Shown one piece after another: positions 44,774-51,022 of a stretch of 53,324 nucleotides of DNA. Every line of letters begins with the position of its first letter. The stretch's first letter is position 1. A model generated the notes under the pieces. It was not told where the DNA came from and did not search any database. It saw only the letters and a list, made by a program, of their open reading frames with translations. Position numbers and translations under genes: made by a program. This DNA is from a virus. Location: the IMG/VR virus record IMGVR_UViG_3300047562_004041, positions 1-53,324 of that record, one strand, 5' to 3'.

Positions 44774-45526
44774 TTATGGAGATAGTCTTGCTCTATGTAG
44801 ACGCTTTTCTTCATAATATTTCCAAACATTTGGTGCCCACTTTTGTAGGTGGGGAACAAACTGTTCGCAAAGTGCCTGGATTTCCAATTGGGCATCCATC
44901 TTTGCTCGAAGATCCATAATATGAAGAACGGATCGTAGGTTAAAAGAAACTACAAAGTTTTGACGAATTGCTTGTGCTAAGTAATCTCTAATGTGTTCTT
45001 CGCACATTCCTTTTTCATATTTTAAAGCATAACGCTTACAACCTTCGAGAATAAAATTCAATTCATCTTGATAATCATCTTCGGTCCAATCATATTTTTT
45101 ACCATAACGATTGGTATAAAACCCAGGAGGACGAACATAAAAAACATCTTCTGGTTTTAGTTCACCACTTGCTACTTTAATGACTCTTTTTCCAGTATAG
45201 CGTTGTGATTGAACATCGAAGCTAACTCCAACTCTATGAGTTCTTGCTTGCATTGCAACATTGTGGACATACCCAGAAACAGAAAATGTAATTGAAGGGT
45301 GTTCCAGGGGTCCCCAGTGTCCCTTCTCGTTACTTAAAAGACGCTCTACCACCCAAACACCACATTCAGATGGACTAGGAATTTTTTGATTGTGAATCGG
45401 AGTTTCGGAGTAGTCGCATTTTCCCGCTTGATAAATGACTTGCTCTGGAAGTGAGTAGCATTGAAGCATTACTACTTCAAGATTTTTATCAAGTTCTAAC
45501 AGGTCTTTTGCTTTAATTGGTTTCAT
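44774..45526 (-). CDS. thyX: Flavin-dependent thymidylate synthase ThyX (250 aa)
   Basis: Signature ARTHRVGVSFDVQSQRYTGK at residues ~94-113 fits the ThyX motif (H-R-x3-S-x5-S-x-R-Y). Later NLRSVLHIMDLRAKMDAQLE carries the conserved Arg/His block. Makes dTMP from dUMP using CH2-THF, NADPH and FAD, feeding phage DNA synthesis. ATG overlaps the upstream stop by 4 bases. Confidence 0.93.
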   Translation of the reverse strand: MKPIKAKDLLELDKNLEVVMLQCYSLPEQVIYQAGKCDYSETPIHNQKIPSPSECGVWVVERLLSNEKGHWGPLEHPSITFSVSGYVHNVAMQARTHRVGVSFDVQSQRYTGKRVIKVASGELKPEDVFYVRPPGFYTNRYGKKYDWTEDDYQDELNFILEGCKRYALKYEKGMCEEHIRDYLAQAIRQNFVVSFNLRSVLHIMDLRAKMDAQLEIQALCEQFVPHLQKWAPNVWKYYEEKRLHRARLSP

Positions 45527-45714
45527 TCGTTTGTATTCTCCCAGGTATCTTTTTCTTTTTTACGAAGTTTTTTCAACTCTTTGATCATATCTTTAATTTC
45601 TTGATATGCTGTCTCTGGGCTGATTTTATCACTAATTTCAAGTCCAACAACATATTGAACTTTATCACCGAAGCGAGCAAGTGCTCGCTCGAAAGCAGTC
45701 AATTCTTCATACAT
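45523..45714 (-). CDS. Small conserved helical protein (63 aa)
   Basis: MYEELTAFERALARFGDKVQ, YVVGLEISDKISPETAYQEI, then a Lys-rich helix (KDMIKELKKLRKKEK). This ERALxRFxDKVxY...GLEIxxKISPExAYQ pattern is common beside thyX in marine T4-like phages. Perhaps a DNA- or RNA-binding helper by charge; no proof. Overlaps thyX by 4 bases and the previous gene by 1. Confidence 0.72.
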   Translation of the reverse strand: MYEELTAFERALARFGDKVQYVVGLEISDKISPETAYQEIKDMIKELKKLRKKEKDTWENTNE

Positions 45715-45890
45715 TATGGTTCCTCATAATAATCTGGTTCGTAGTCATTCGATATATCAGAGGGTCGTTTGGATAAAAGATCCTCAAATTTAATTATATT
45801 ACTTTCCTCGGTCTCTTCCATTTCCAATTTAAGGGACTCAAGTAAAAGTTCCATGTTTTTAATGATTAGATTTATTTTTTTCTTATTCAT
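45714..45890 (-). CDS. Small acidic helical protein (58 aa)
   Basis: ATG at 45890 (MNKKKINLIIKNMELLLESL) preferred to GTG 45914. Long amphipathic helix, then an acidic tail (SNDYEPDYYEEP). No recognised motif. First gene after the terminator at 45924-45950; no strong sigma70 promoter is seen in the 34-base gap, so read-through may supply it. Confidence 0.62.
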   Translation of the reverse strand: MNKKKINLIIKNMELLLESLKLEMEETEESNIIKFEDLLSKRPSDISNDYEPDYYEEP

Positions 45891-45923
45891 GATAAACGAA
45901 TCATGTCCATTCACATTCTACAC

Positions 45924-45950
45924 AAAAAAAGGGGGGTTGTCAATCCCCCC
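45924..45950 (-). terminator. Rho-independent terminator
   Basis: On the minus strand a GGGGGG/CCCCCC hairpin (with A-T extensions) is followed directly by a run of T (complement of the A run at 45924-45930). It terminates the small DUF4278 unit. Confidence 0.9.
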
Positions 45951-45977
45951 ACATGATTAATTATTTTTTTAAATTGT

Positions 45978-46079
45978 TTATGCTATTTGTGGCTGTTTTG
46001 CCATATTCAATTGTGCAATTAAAAGTAGTTTTTCTTTTTTTGCTTTTTTCTTTAAATAACTAACAAAATAGCTATTCAT
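45978..46079 (-). CDS. Small basic peptide downstream of DUF4278 gene (33 aa)
   Basis: ATG 46079 with ribosome site AAGGAGGG nine bases upstream (inside the DUF4278 gene's end): MNSYFVSYLKKKAKKEKLLL, then IAQLNMAKQPQIA. A longer frame to 46193 exists but would overlap the DUF4278 gene out of frame. Highly basic first half; it may bind nucleic acid. Ends 28 bases before the terminator hairpin. Confidence 0.68.
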   Translation of the reverse strand: MNSYFVSYLKKKAKKEKLLLIAQLNMAKQPQIA

Positions 46080-46080
46080 C

Positions 46081-46215
46081 TCATCTACCCTCCTTAACAA
46101 ATTTAATTCCGCGATAAACTTCATTATATTGTTGTGGTTGCTGTTGATTTTGTTGATGAGCTTGACGACGAACTTCGGTGTCATATTCAACACCTCTATA
46201 TACGACTTTAGACAT
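46081..46215 (-). CDS. DUF4278-like protein (44 aa)
   Basis: ATG 46215 with ideal ribosome site AAAGGAG. MSKVVYRGVEYDTEVRRQAH, a Gln/Asn-rich middle, then NEVYRGIKFVKEGR. The two YRG(V/I)x(Y/F) motifs define the DUF4278 type known from cyanobacteria and cyanophages. Function unknown. It is the first gene of a complete small unit: perfect promoter (46300-46328), ~75-base leader, two genes, terminator. That suggests high early expression. Confidence 0.8.
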   Translation of the reverse strand: MSKVVYRGVEYDTEVRRQAHQQNQQQPQQYNEVYRGIKFVKEGR

Positions 46216-46299
46216 TAGGTTTGCTCCTTTACTATTAGTAAATTTGCGTTGCTTCTCCTAATGGATACTTCCGCTGGTTGTCCAGTCAACGATAGAAGT

Positions 46300-46328
46300 A
46301 TTATACTTCCTAAATTTATATATGTCAA
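46300..46328 (-). promoter_or_regulatory. Perfect sigma70 promoter TTGACA-17-TATAAT
   Basis: Minus strand: TTGACA (46323-46328), 17 bases, TATAAT (46300-46305). A 15-bp inverted repeat lies just upstream (46343-46377). The leader downstream also has a small GTTG/CAAC hairpin. Confidence 0.94.
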
Positions 46329-46342
46329 TAGTGTAGCAATTT

Positions 46343-46377
46343 ATACTATTTTGTATAGTGTTTATACAAAATAGTAT
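46343..46377. repeat. Perfect 15-bp inverted repeat with 5-base spacer
   Basis: ATACTATTTTGTATA (46343-46357) and its exact reverse complement (46363-46377) around GTGTT. It is between the speD stop and the perfect promoter. There is no U tract after it on the minus strand, so it is less likely to be a normal terminator. It may be an operator, a 3' end stabiliser for speD mRNA, or both. Confidence 0.93.
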
Positions 46378-46394
46378 TAAGATTTGTAACTGAT

Positions 46395-46721
46395 TTATCG
46401 TTGGATAAATTCCAACTTAAATCTTTGTGGTTTCAACTGCTCAATAATCACATCACATCCAATTTTAGGGTCGCAATTTCCGCAGGTAAATATATCAACT
46501 GCAACATCGCCATTCTCTGGCCAAGTATGAACTGATATATGACTTTCAGACAGCAAACATAAAACAGTAACCCCATGTGGATCAAATTTTTTAAATATGG
46601 TTTGACAAACAGTTGCACCACTGATTGATGCAGCATTTTCTAACAAATCTACAAGAAAGTCTACATCATTTAAATGTGAATATTTACAACCATAAAGATT
46701 TAAAAGATAATGCTTCCCCAT
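46395..46721 (-). CDS. speD: S-adenosylmethionine decarboxylase proenzyme SpeD (108 aa)
   Basis: Cleavage/pyruvoyl site Glu59-Ser60 in LLSESHISVHTWPE, proton-donor Cys in DIFTCG (~Cys80) and GATVCQTIFKKFDPHGVTVL upstream. Length and motifs match the short bacterial class of SpeD. It supplies decarboxylated SAM for polyamine synthesis; known in T4-like cyanophages. ATG overlaps the upstream stop by one base; last gene in the run from 47804. Confidence 0.93.
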   Translation of the reverse strand: MGKHYLLNLYGCKYSHLNDVDFLVDLLENAASISGATVCQTIFKKFDPHGVTVLCLLSESHISVHTWPENGDVAVDIFTCGNCDPKIGCDVIIEQLKPQRFKLEFIQR

Positions 46722-46915
46722 TAGTCCACTGGATTATCTTCATATTCTTTTAGTAGTTCTGATACCAATTCTTCGGTACCGTCCATGGTTTTAATTTTAT
46801 ATATTGATGATTTCATATATTTTTTAATTTTTTTATATTTTTTGATTAAATTTTCTACTTCATCTTTATAGATTACTACATTAGTATTATCTTTGCTACT
46901 GAATCCCAAACTCAT
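46721..46915 (-). CDS. Small Lys-rich helical protein (64 aa)
   Basis: MSLGFSSKDNTNVVIYKDEV, a very basic Lys/Ile helix (LIKKYKKIKKYMKSSIYKIK), then an acidic end (LLKEYEDNPVD). No known motif. Overlaps both neighbours by 1-4 bases; co-expressed with speD. Confidence 0.65.
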   Translation of the reverse strand: MSLGFSSKDNTNVVIYKDEVENLIKKYKKIKKYMKSSIYKIKTMDGTEELVSELLKEYEDNPVD

Positions 46916-47247
46916 CTTTTTTTCTTGCTTTCTTTACCTTGAACTCCCCAAAGCCTTGGGTTTACTCTACCGTAACCAAAATCAATCTTGGTTACTTTTT
47001 TTTCTTTATACTTATCGTAATATAAGTCAAAAATATCTACTCTTTTTCTTCCTCTACAAACATCTATATGATTATCATCATCTATTTTATAATAAACAAG
47101 ATAAGCATCGCTAGGTGATGTTGTATCTTTTATTTGTTCTATTGTCGCCTTTTCATATATTAATTCACAACCATAATTTAAATTTATTTGTATCTTTTCT
47201 TCTTTTGTCCATTCTGCCATTTTATCTTTATCTACAATGGTTTTCAT
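46912..47247 (-). CDS. Conserved marine T4-like protein (111 aa)
   Basis: A strong ribosome site (GGGAGGT) supports ATG 47247. EKIQINLNYGCELIYEKATI, then DDNHIDVCRGRKRVDIFDLY, YDKYKEKK and KIDFGYGRVNPRLWG. The DVCRGxxxVDIFDxYYDKY pattern is recognisable from cyanophage hypothetical proteins. No function assigned. Overlaps its neighbours by 4 bases. Confidence 0.72.
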   Translation of the reverse strand: MKTIVDKDKMAEWTKEEKIQINLNYGCELIYEKATIEQIKDTTSPSDAYLVYYKIDDDNHIDVCRGRKRVDIFDLYYDKYKEKKVTKIDFGYGRVNPRLWGVQGKESKKKR

Positions 47248-47804
47248 GATCTACCTCCCCATTGGATGTCAGGATATGCTTCGCTAACAATAGGAAGTGT
47301 TATCTTATATTTAGAAGAAAGTTGCTTGTCTTTCGTCAAGATTAAAATCTCAGCTTCCAAAGGATGTAATCCTTCCAAAAGATTTATAAACATAGTTTCT
47401 TTTCTGAGTTTAGAAATCTGATCATTTCCACCAACAATAAAGTTGTAAAAAATACCAGCTTCTTTTCTCAATGAAGTTCTTTGTGCGTTACTGTATGTAT
47501 CTACAATTTGAGGGCTGTTTAATTGTTTATCAATACTGGAAGACAGTGTATCATTTCCAGAAGTTTGTTCTTGTATATTTGAATATGGCACTGGACCTTC
47601 AGGGATTGCAGATCGTATGCTATCATCAAAATTCCAAATTAAAATAGAAACGAGAGCATCATTGCGATACTCTCTAAGAATTTCTATTTTTTTATCTTTA
47701 GTTCTTTGCTTTGAAACAAGCTCAAGTATTTCATGTTGAAACGGATTTGGCTGCAACTGAGTGGGTTGAGCTTCATTCTTTTTATTAATTGTTTTGGTTG
47801 TCAT
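47244..47804 (-). CDS. Conserved T4-like protein, DUF6433-like (186 aa)
   Basis: Contains KKIEILREYRNDALVSILIW, NFDDSIRSAIPEGPVPY, KEAGIFYNFIVGGNDQIS and LEGLHPLEAEILILTKDKQL, ending AYPDIQWGG. I believe this is the phage family DUF6433, widespread in T4-like marine phages next to speD-type genes. The role is unknown; the helical fold and conserved WNFDDS point to a nucleic-acid-metabolism helper only by context. Start of a 4-gene unit ending in speD. Confidence 0.72.
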   Translation of the reverse strand: MTTKTINKKNEAQPTQLQPNPFQHEILELVSKQRTKDKKIEILREYRNDALVSILIWNFDDSIRSAIPEGPVPYSNIQEQTSGNDTLSSSIDKQLNSPQIVDTYSNAQRTSLRKEAGIFYNFIVGGNDQISKLRKETMFINLLEGLHPLEAEILILTKDKQLSSKYKITLPIVSEAYPDIQWGGRS

Positions 47805-47850
47805 TGTTAGTAAGTATCAATCTAAATTAAAAAAATATCAGTCGTAATTG

Positions 47851-48075
47851 TTATTCATCTTCATCATCTTCGTCTTCAAAATAATCAGGATTAAACGATA
47901 TTGCAACTACTTCATCTGGGATAATGTTACCATTATGATCATAAAATTCTGGATGTAACTTTGGAATTTCTCTGTAGTTCATCATATATTCTCTAGCTAC
48001 CCAACCCCCAATAATTCCAATAAGAAAAAACATCAAAACTAAAAAAGACCCAAAAACTAAACTAGTTGCTAACAT
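47851..48075 (-). CDS. Single-pass membrane protein with acidic tail (74 aa)
   Basis: One strong membrane segment (LVFGSFLVLMFFLIGIIGGW) near the N-terminus, then REYMMNYREIPKLHPEFYDH, NGNIIPDEVVAI and a Glu/Asp tail. This layout is common in cyanophage small membrane proteins. Ribosome site TAGGAG is 7 bases upstream. A membrane or lysis-related role is possible but not shown. Confidence 0.75.
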   Translation of the reverse strand: MLATSLVFGSFLVLMFFLIGIIGGWVAREYMMNYREIPKLHPEFYDHNGNIIPDEVVAISFNPDYFEDEDDEDE

Positions 48076-48085
48076 ATAATTTCTC

Positions 48086-48217
48086 CTAAGAACTTCTTTT
48101 TTTAAGATGTAACTCTACGCGAAAATGAAGTTCTCTTCTGAACAGAGAAACCATCTTAGCGTAAATAAAGCTAAAAATTTTTGGCTCCTCCTCTTTACTT
48201 TTTAAACTTCGGAGCAT
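48086..48217 (-). CDS. Possible small basic protein (43 aa)
   Basis: ATG 48217 to TAG 48086: MLRSLKSKEEEPKIFSFIYA, then KMVSLFRRELHFRVELHL. Its stop touches the ribosome site of the next gene, typical of real spacing here. The region also forms several hairpins, so it may instead be a structured leader. Confidence 0.45.
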   Translation of the reverse strand: MLRSLKSKEEEPKIFSFIYAKMVSLFRRELHFRVELHLKKRSS

Positions 48218-48231
48218 AAGCTCCGTACCTT

Positions 48232-48239
48232 TATTTATT
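48232..48239 (-). promoter_or_regulatory. T4-type late promoter candidate (AATAAATA)
   Basis: Minus-strand AATAAATA directly at the stop of the 114-aa gene. A CGGAGC/GCTCCG hairpin (about 48211-48226) follows immediately and would sit at the 5' end of the transcript. Confidence 0.5.
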
Positions 48240-48584
48240 CTAGGTTTTCTTTTTTCTTCCCGGTTTCTTGTCATGAATGTATTTTTCAGCGTCAGTCAAG
48301 ATAGAATGTATGTAATTACGAATCTTCCTTATAAAAGGTTTTGATAGGTGTCCATAAGCCTCTCTAAGCTGCCTATGAGCACTATCTTGTCCACCCTCTA
48401 AATACTCGTCCAATTCATCTATTAGATACTTTAAATTGATAGCAGTAATACTATCTAAAAATTGTTGAGTCTCAATTCTCTTTGCATCTTTACCTCTCAA
48501 ATATTGATAGAAATTCATTACAAATTTTTGCTCAACAAAAGCATAATCAATTGCTTTTTCTACATCATAACAATACTCGTACAT
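48240..48584 (-). CDS. Helical conserved hypothetical protein (114 aa)
   Basis: Almost wholly helical: CYDVEKAIDYAFVEQKFVMN, FYQYLRGKDAKRIETQQFLD, then RKIRNYIHSILTDAEKYIHD, with a basic end (KKPGRKKKT). No recognised domain. One-base gap after the glutaredoxin gene suggests coupling. Could bind nucleic acid through its tail. Confidence 0.7.
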   Translation of the reverse strand: MYEYCYDVEKAIDYAFVEQKFVMNFYQYLRGKDAKRIETQQFLDSITAINLKYLIDELDEYLEGGQDSAHRQLREAYGHLSKPFIRKIRNYIHSILTDAEKYIHDKKPGRKKKT

Positions 48585-48821
48585 CTATACAATTCCCTTT
48601 TCTTTTAAGTATTGAACAGTATCAGTACATCCACCAAGATGGTGTTCGTCCATTATCACTTGTGGAAATGTTGATCCTTTGCCAAATTCGGAATAAAATT
48701 CATCCCTTGTAAAATTTTCGCCCAATGTATATACTACATGATCAAGATTAGTTAATTTCATAACTTGCTTAATCTTATCACAATATGGACAACCCTGTTT
48801 TGAATAAATTGTAAATTTCAT
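48585..48821 (-). CDS. Glutaredoxin (78 aa)
   Basis: Active site Cys11-Pro-Tyr-Cys14 in YSKQGCPYCDK; TFPQVIMD gives the cis-proline, and LGGCTD the glutathione-site GG. Length matches phage glutaredoxins (such as T4 NrdC, 87 aa). It likely reduces ribonucleotide reductase or other targets to feed dNTP supply. Upstream is a 55-aa gene. Confidence 0.92.
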   Translation of the reverse strand: MKFTIYSKQGCPYCDKIKQVMKLTNLDHVVYTLGENFTRDEFYSEFGKGSTFPQVIMDEHHLGGCTDTVQYLKEKGIV

Positions 48822-48828
48822 ATCTTTA

Positions 48829-48996
48829 TTAATAGTTAGTTGGATCTAATTTTTTTACTAAATTTCCTTTCCCTTCCAATGTCTTTACAAATAATTCTGT
48901 AAATCTTTCCATCTTATCTGGATGTACAGTAGCAGGATATTCATCTATTGCATTCTTTAGTGAATTTAATTCTTCCCATTCTTCAATGGTTAACAT
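48829..48996 (-). CDS. Small conserved protein (55 aa)
   Basis: ATG 48996 to TAA 48829: MLTIEEWEELNSLKNAIDEY, then PATVHPDKMERFTELFVKTL and GKGNLVKKLDPTNY. The helical LNxLKxxIDEYPATVxxDKMExFT pattern is familiar from T4-like cyanophages. Function unknown. Ends 7 bases before glutaredoxin. Confidence 0.72.
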   Translation of the reverse strand: MLTIEEWEELNSLKNAIDEYPATVHPDKMERFTELFVKTLEGKGNLVKKLDPTNY

Positions 48997-49033
48997 AAGC
49001 CTAAGATCACATAATTACATTTATATTTAATTA

Positions 49034-49273
49034 TCAAAACATTCCACCAAAGAATGATGATCCATTATTCCCGTCTTTTTTCATTTTATCGATCATGTCC
49101 TCAAGTTTGTCAGAAAATTCTTCTGTTTTAATGATTCTATCAATAGCTACAAGAAGTTCAGAAATATTATAATTTATATTAGATTTTTCAGATCGAGCTG
49201 CATGTGCAAGAGCAGCTCGTAGAGATCCCTTTGCTTCTTCTAAATTCTCGATAACATTTTTAGATAATGCCAT
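49034..49273 (-). CDS. Small conserved protein with AAARSE-like helix (79 aa)
   Basis: MALSKNVIENLEEAKGSLRA, then ALAHAARSEKSNINYNISEL and a helical second half ending NGSSFFGGMF. Known in kind from cyanophages (small helical proteins with SLRxALAxAARSE). Ribosome site AAAGGAG; a sigma70-like promoter lies upstream (49298-49326). Confidence 0.72.
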   Translation of the reverse strand: MALSKNVIENLEEAKGSLRAALAHAARSEKSNINYNISELLVAIDRIIKTEEFSDKLEDMIDKMKKDGNNGSSFFGGMF

Positions 49274-49297
49274 AATTCTCCTTTTTTTTACATTACT

Positions 49298-49326
49298 ATT
49301 TTATCAAAAATTAAATAAAATTACAA
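49298..49326 (-). promoter_or_regulatory. Sigma70-like promoter TTGTAA-17-TAAAAT
   Basis: Minus strand: TTGTAA (49321-49326), 17 bases, TAAAAT (49298-49303), in the 68-base gap before the 79-aa gene. Hexamers deviate from consensus, but the spacing repeats that of the stronger promoters. Confidence 0.6.
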
Positions 49327-49341
49327 TAGGGAAATCCGTAC

Positions 49342-49557
49342 CTAATTAATTTCAATTTTATTATATATTTCATATATTGTATTACAAGTTTCAATTGACT
49401 CAGTTTCAAGAGATTCAATTCTTTTTTCTTGTTCGTCCAATCTTCGAATTATATTTACCATTGTATCCATTAAAGAATAATCAACTCCAGTTACTTCATC
49501 AGTAATCTTCAAGTTCACATTTTCATAATCCTTTAAAAATTTATCAAAAAAATTCAT
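49342..49557 (-). CDS. Coiled-coil protein (71 aa)
   Basis: MNFFDKFLKDYENVNLKITD, then a heptad-type helix (MVNIIRRLDEQEKRIESLET) to the end. A dimerising coiled coil is likely; no further motif. Overlaps the next upstream gene by 4 bases. Confidence 0.65.
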   Translation of the reverse strand: MNFFDKFLKDYENVNLKITDEVTGVDYSLMDTMVNIIRRLDEQEKRIESLETESIETCNTIYEIYNKIEIN

Positions 49558-49844
49558 GGTTCTTTAATTTGTCTGAATGGAATGTTTAATGTCATCTCAT
49601 ATTTAACTGGGCATCCATCAGTAGACTTATACTTAGACACCCATTTATTTAACATAATCTTAGCATATGTTGGACGAACCGAAAATGCTTTTGTTCTAGC
49701 ATTAAAATACTCCTGAGATTTTTTTGGAAAATTTTCTGATTCGACCAACAAAGAATATTCTAATAAATTTAACTGAGATTCAAACTCTTTTTTATTGGCC
49801 TCAGTTGGATGTTCTACAACTAAATCAATCAATTCTTCAATCAT
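49554..49844 (-). CDS. Hypothetical helical protein (96 aa)
   Basis: ATG at 49844 (MIEELIDLVVEHPTEANKKE) preferred to TTG 49850. Helices (FESQLNLLEYSLLVESENFP, SQEYFNARTKAF), then PTYAKIMLNKWVSKYKSTDG and a beta end (FRQIKEP). No known domain. Overlaps both neighbours. Confidence 0.68.
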   Translation of the reverse strand: MIEELIDLVVEHPTEANKKEFESQLNLLEYSLLVESENFPKKSQEYFNARTKAFSVRPTYAKIMLNKWVSKYKSTDGCPVKYEMTLNIPFRQIKEP

Positions 49845-50046
49845 TTTCAATGTAGTAAAATTTTTTCTCAGGAGTTTTTAATTGTTTTTTAATAAACTTT
49901 GTTGCTGATTCGAGTGAATAAAATTTAATCATTTTTGGAAAAATTTCCATCTCCATAAAATTCCACCAAATAAAAAACTTTTTATACTGTGGAAAAAAAC
50001 AGACTTCGCCTGATAAGTCTGATTGTTCTACTATTCGGTATTTCAT
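49837..50046 (-). CDS. Hypothetical small alpha/beta protein (69 aa)
   Basis: MKYRIVEQSDLSGEVCFFPQ, aromatic FFIWWNFMEMEIFP, then SLESATKFIKKQL. The beta-strand and aromatic pattern with a following helix is like small domains repeated in marine phage genomes; role unknown. Overlaps the membrane protein gene by 4 bases. Confidence 0.65.
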   Translation of the reverse strand: MKYRIVEQSDLSGEVCFFPQYKKFFIWWNFMEMEIFPKMIKFYSLESATKFIKKQLKTPEKKFYYIEND

Positions 50047-50267
50047 TGATTTCTATTGATTGTTGGTACAGTATACTCTACATTATTCCAATGTCGAACT
50101 ACACCAGCAACAATGAAACAATTTGTAATAAGGTAGGTAAAAAAGATTATCGATCTTACCACTGCAATTATGTCAGACTCACGATCACATTTTGATGCTT
50201 TTTCTCCTAATGCTTTTGCCCACCATCTCCAGGCATTCTTAGACTTTTTCTTTTTTTGCTGACTCAT
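50043..50267 (-). CDS. Single-pass membrane protein (74 aa)
   Basis: ATG at 50267 preferred to TTG 50273. Basic N-terminus (MSQQKKKKSKNAWRWWAKAL), then SDIIAVVRSIIFFTYLITNC with a hydrophobic segment to FIVAGVVRHWNNVEY. The WWxKALGxKA...ESDxIAxxR pattern is known from cyanophage membrane proteins. Membrane location inferred; function unknown. Confidence 0.75.
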   Translation of the reverse strand: MSQQKKKKSKNAWRWWAKALGEKASKCDRESDIIAVVRSIIFFTYLITNCFIVAGVVRHWNNVEYTVPTINRNQ

Positions 50268-50421
50268 GTCCAAGTTCCCATGCAGTTTTTAGCCATTGCG
50301 TTAAAATTTCATTTTTTTTAAATGGGTCTGGACATTTGACATCCCCAAAAAATCTTTCAGATCTAGAAGAAAAATTTTCTGATTCATAAAACCAATCATC
50401 AAACTTAGTATAATCACTCAT
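50239..50421 (-). CDS. Small conserved protein with ILTQWLKTAWELG helix (60 aa)
   Basis: ATG at 50421 (MSDYTKFDDWFYESENFSSR) preferred to TTG 50427. RSERFFGDVKCPDPFKKNEI is followed by a helix LTQWLKTAWELGHESAKKE. A familiar type in cyanophages without a known role. Overlaps the membrane protein gene by 29 bases. Confidence 0.7.
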   Translation of the reverse strand: MSDYTKFDDWFYESENFSSRSERFFGDVKCPDPFKKNEILTQWLKTAWELGHESAKKEKV

Positions 50422-50665
50422 TTTCAATTTTCCTTGGTTTTGTTTTAGTAACAGTGTAGTATTTTTTATTTAACTTATATCTAGAAATATATTTGTCCAA
50501 ATGCTCCTTACAAACAAAATAACAAACCTTCTCTTCTTTTCCATCTTTATGAACCAAAGTTAGAGGGAAAGTTTCATGAAATGGTAAGGTTTCAATTACA
50601 ACTTCTTCTTTAGGTTTTTCTCTTTTAGCCTGCGGTTTTAGTTTGACTGGCTTTTTCTTTGTCAT
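50414..50665 (-). CDS. Conserved protein with CYFVCKEHLDKYISRYKL motif (83 aa)
   Basis: Basic, proline-rich head (KKKPVKLKPQAKREKPKE), then GKEEKVCYFVCKEHLDKYIS and RYKLNKKYYTV. This core is common in cyanophage small proteins. Cys-x3-Cys/His could bind metal; not shown. Overlaps neighbours on both sides. Confidence 0.72.
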   Translation of the reverse strand: MTKKKPVKLKPQAKREKPKEEVVIETLPFHETFPLTLVHKDGKEEKVCYFVCKEHLDKYISRYKLNKKYYTVTKTKPRKIENE

Positions 50666-50795
50666 TTAAAACTGATTTGTAATAGCGATTGTAGGAAAGA
50701 AATCGATTCATACTAGGGACAACTCCCAAAGAATCGCAGCATCTAATATAAGATACAAACTCAAACCAAGGAGAGGTAGGATCTGTATCGCTCAT
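50625..50795 (-). CDS. Small conserved protein with PWFEFVSYIRCC motif (56 aa)
   Basis: ATG 50795 to TAA 50625: MSDTDPTSPWFEFVSYIRCC, then DSLGVVPSMNRFLSYNRYYK. Its PWFEFVxYxxCC...PSxxRFLxYxRYYKS pattern recurs in cyanophages. It overlaps the following gene by 41 bases and the preceding stop by 3 (ATGA), so translation is coupled. Confidence 0.72.
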   Translation of the reverse strand: MSDTDPTSPWFEFVSYIRCCDSLGVVPSMNRFLSYNRYYKSVLNDKEKASQTKTAG

Positions 50796-51022
50796 AGTTT
50801 GTATTCAACCGATCCTTCATGTACAGATCCCTCATCATCCCAACCTTCTTGTTTCTTTTTAAGATACCATCGAGTTGATCGAATACAATCTTCTTCTGTA
50901 AGGCTAGTGATAACTCCGTTACCATCTTTATCTGTACTTTTCCAAGTTCCCCAACGAGCCTTCTCTACTTTGAAAGAATCATCAATCCAATTTACTTCAT
51001 CAGAATTGTTTTGGTGTTCCAT
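50792..51022 (-). CDS. Small conserved protein with SLTEEDCIRSTRWYLK motif (76 aa)
   Basis: ATG at 51022 (MEHQNNSDEVNWIDDSFKVE) chosen; the frame upstream of this overlaps another gene. RWGTWKSTDKDGNGVITSLT, then EEDCIRSTRWYLKKKQEGWD. Known pattern in marine T4-like phages (TSLTEEDCIxxTRxYLK); no function. Overlaps the 200-aa gene by 23 bases. Confidence 0.72.
   Translation of the reverse strand: MEHQNNSDEVNWIDDSFKVEKARWGTWKSTDKDGNGVITSLTEEDCIRSTRWYLKKKQEGWDDEGSVHEGSVEYKL

Noticed and set aside
45978-46193. 71-aa reading from 46193
   Set aside because: Its first 38 codons overlap the DUF4278 gene out of frame; the ribosome site AAGGAGGG points to the internal ATG at 46079.
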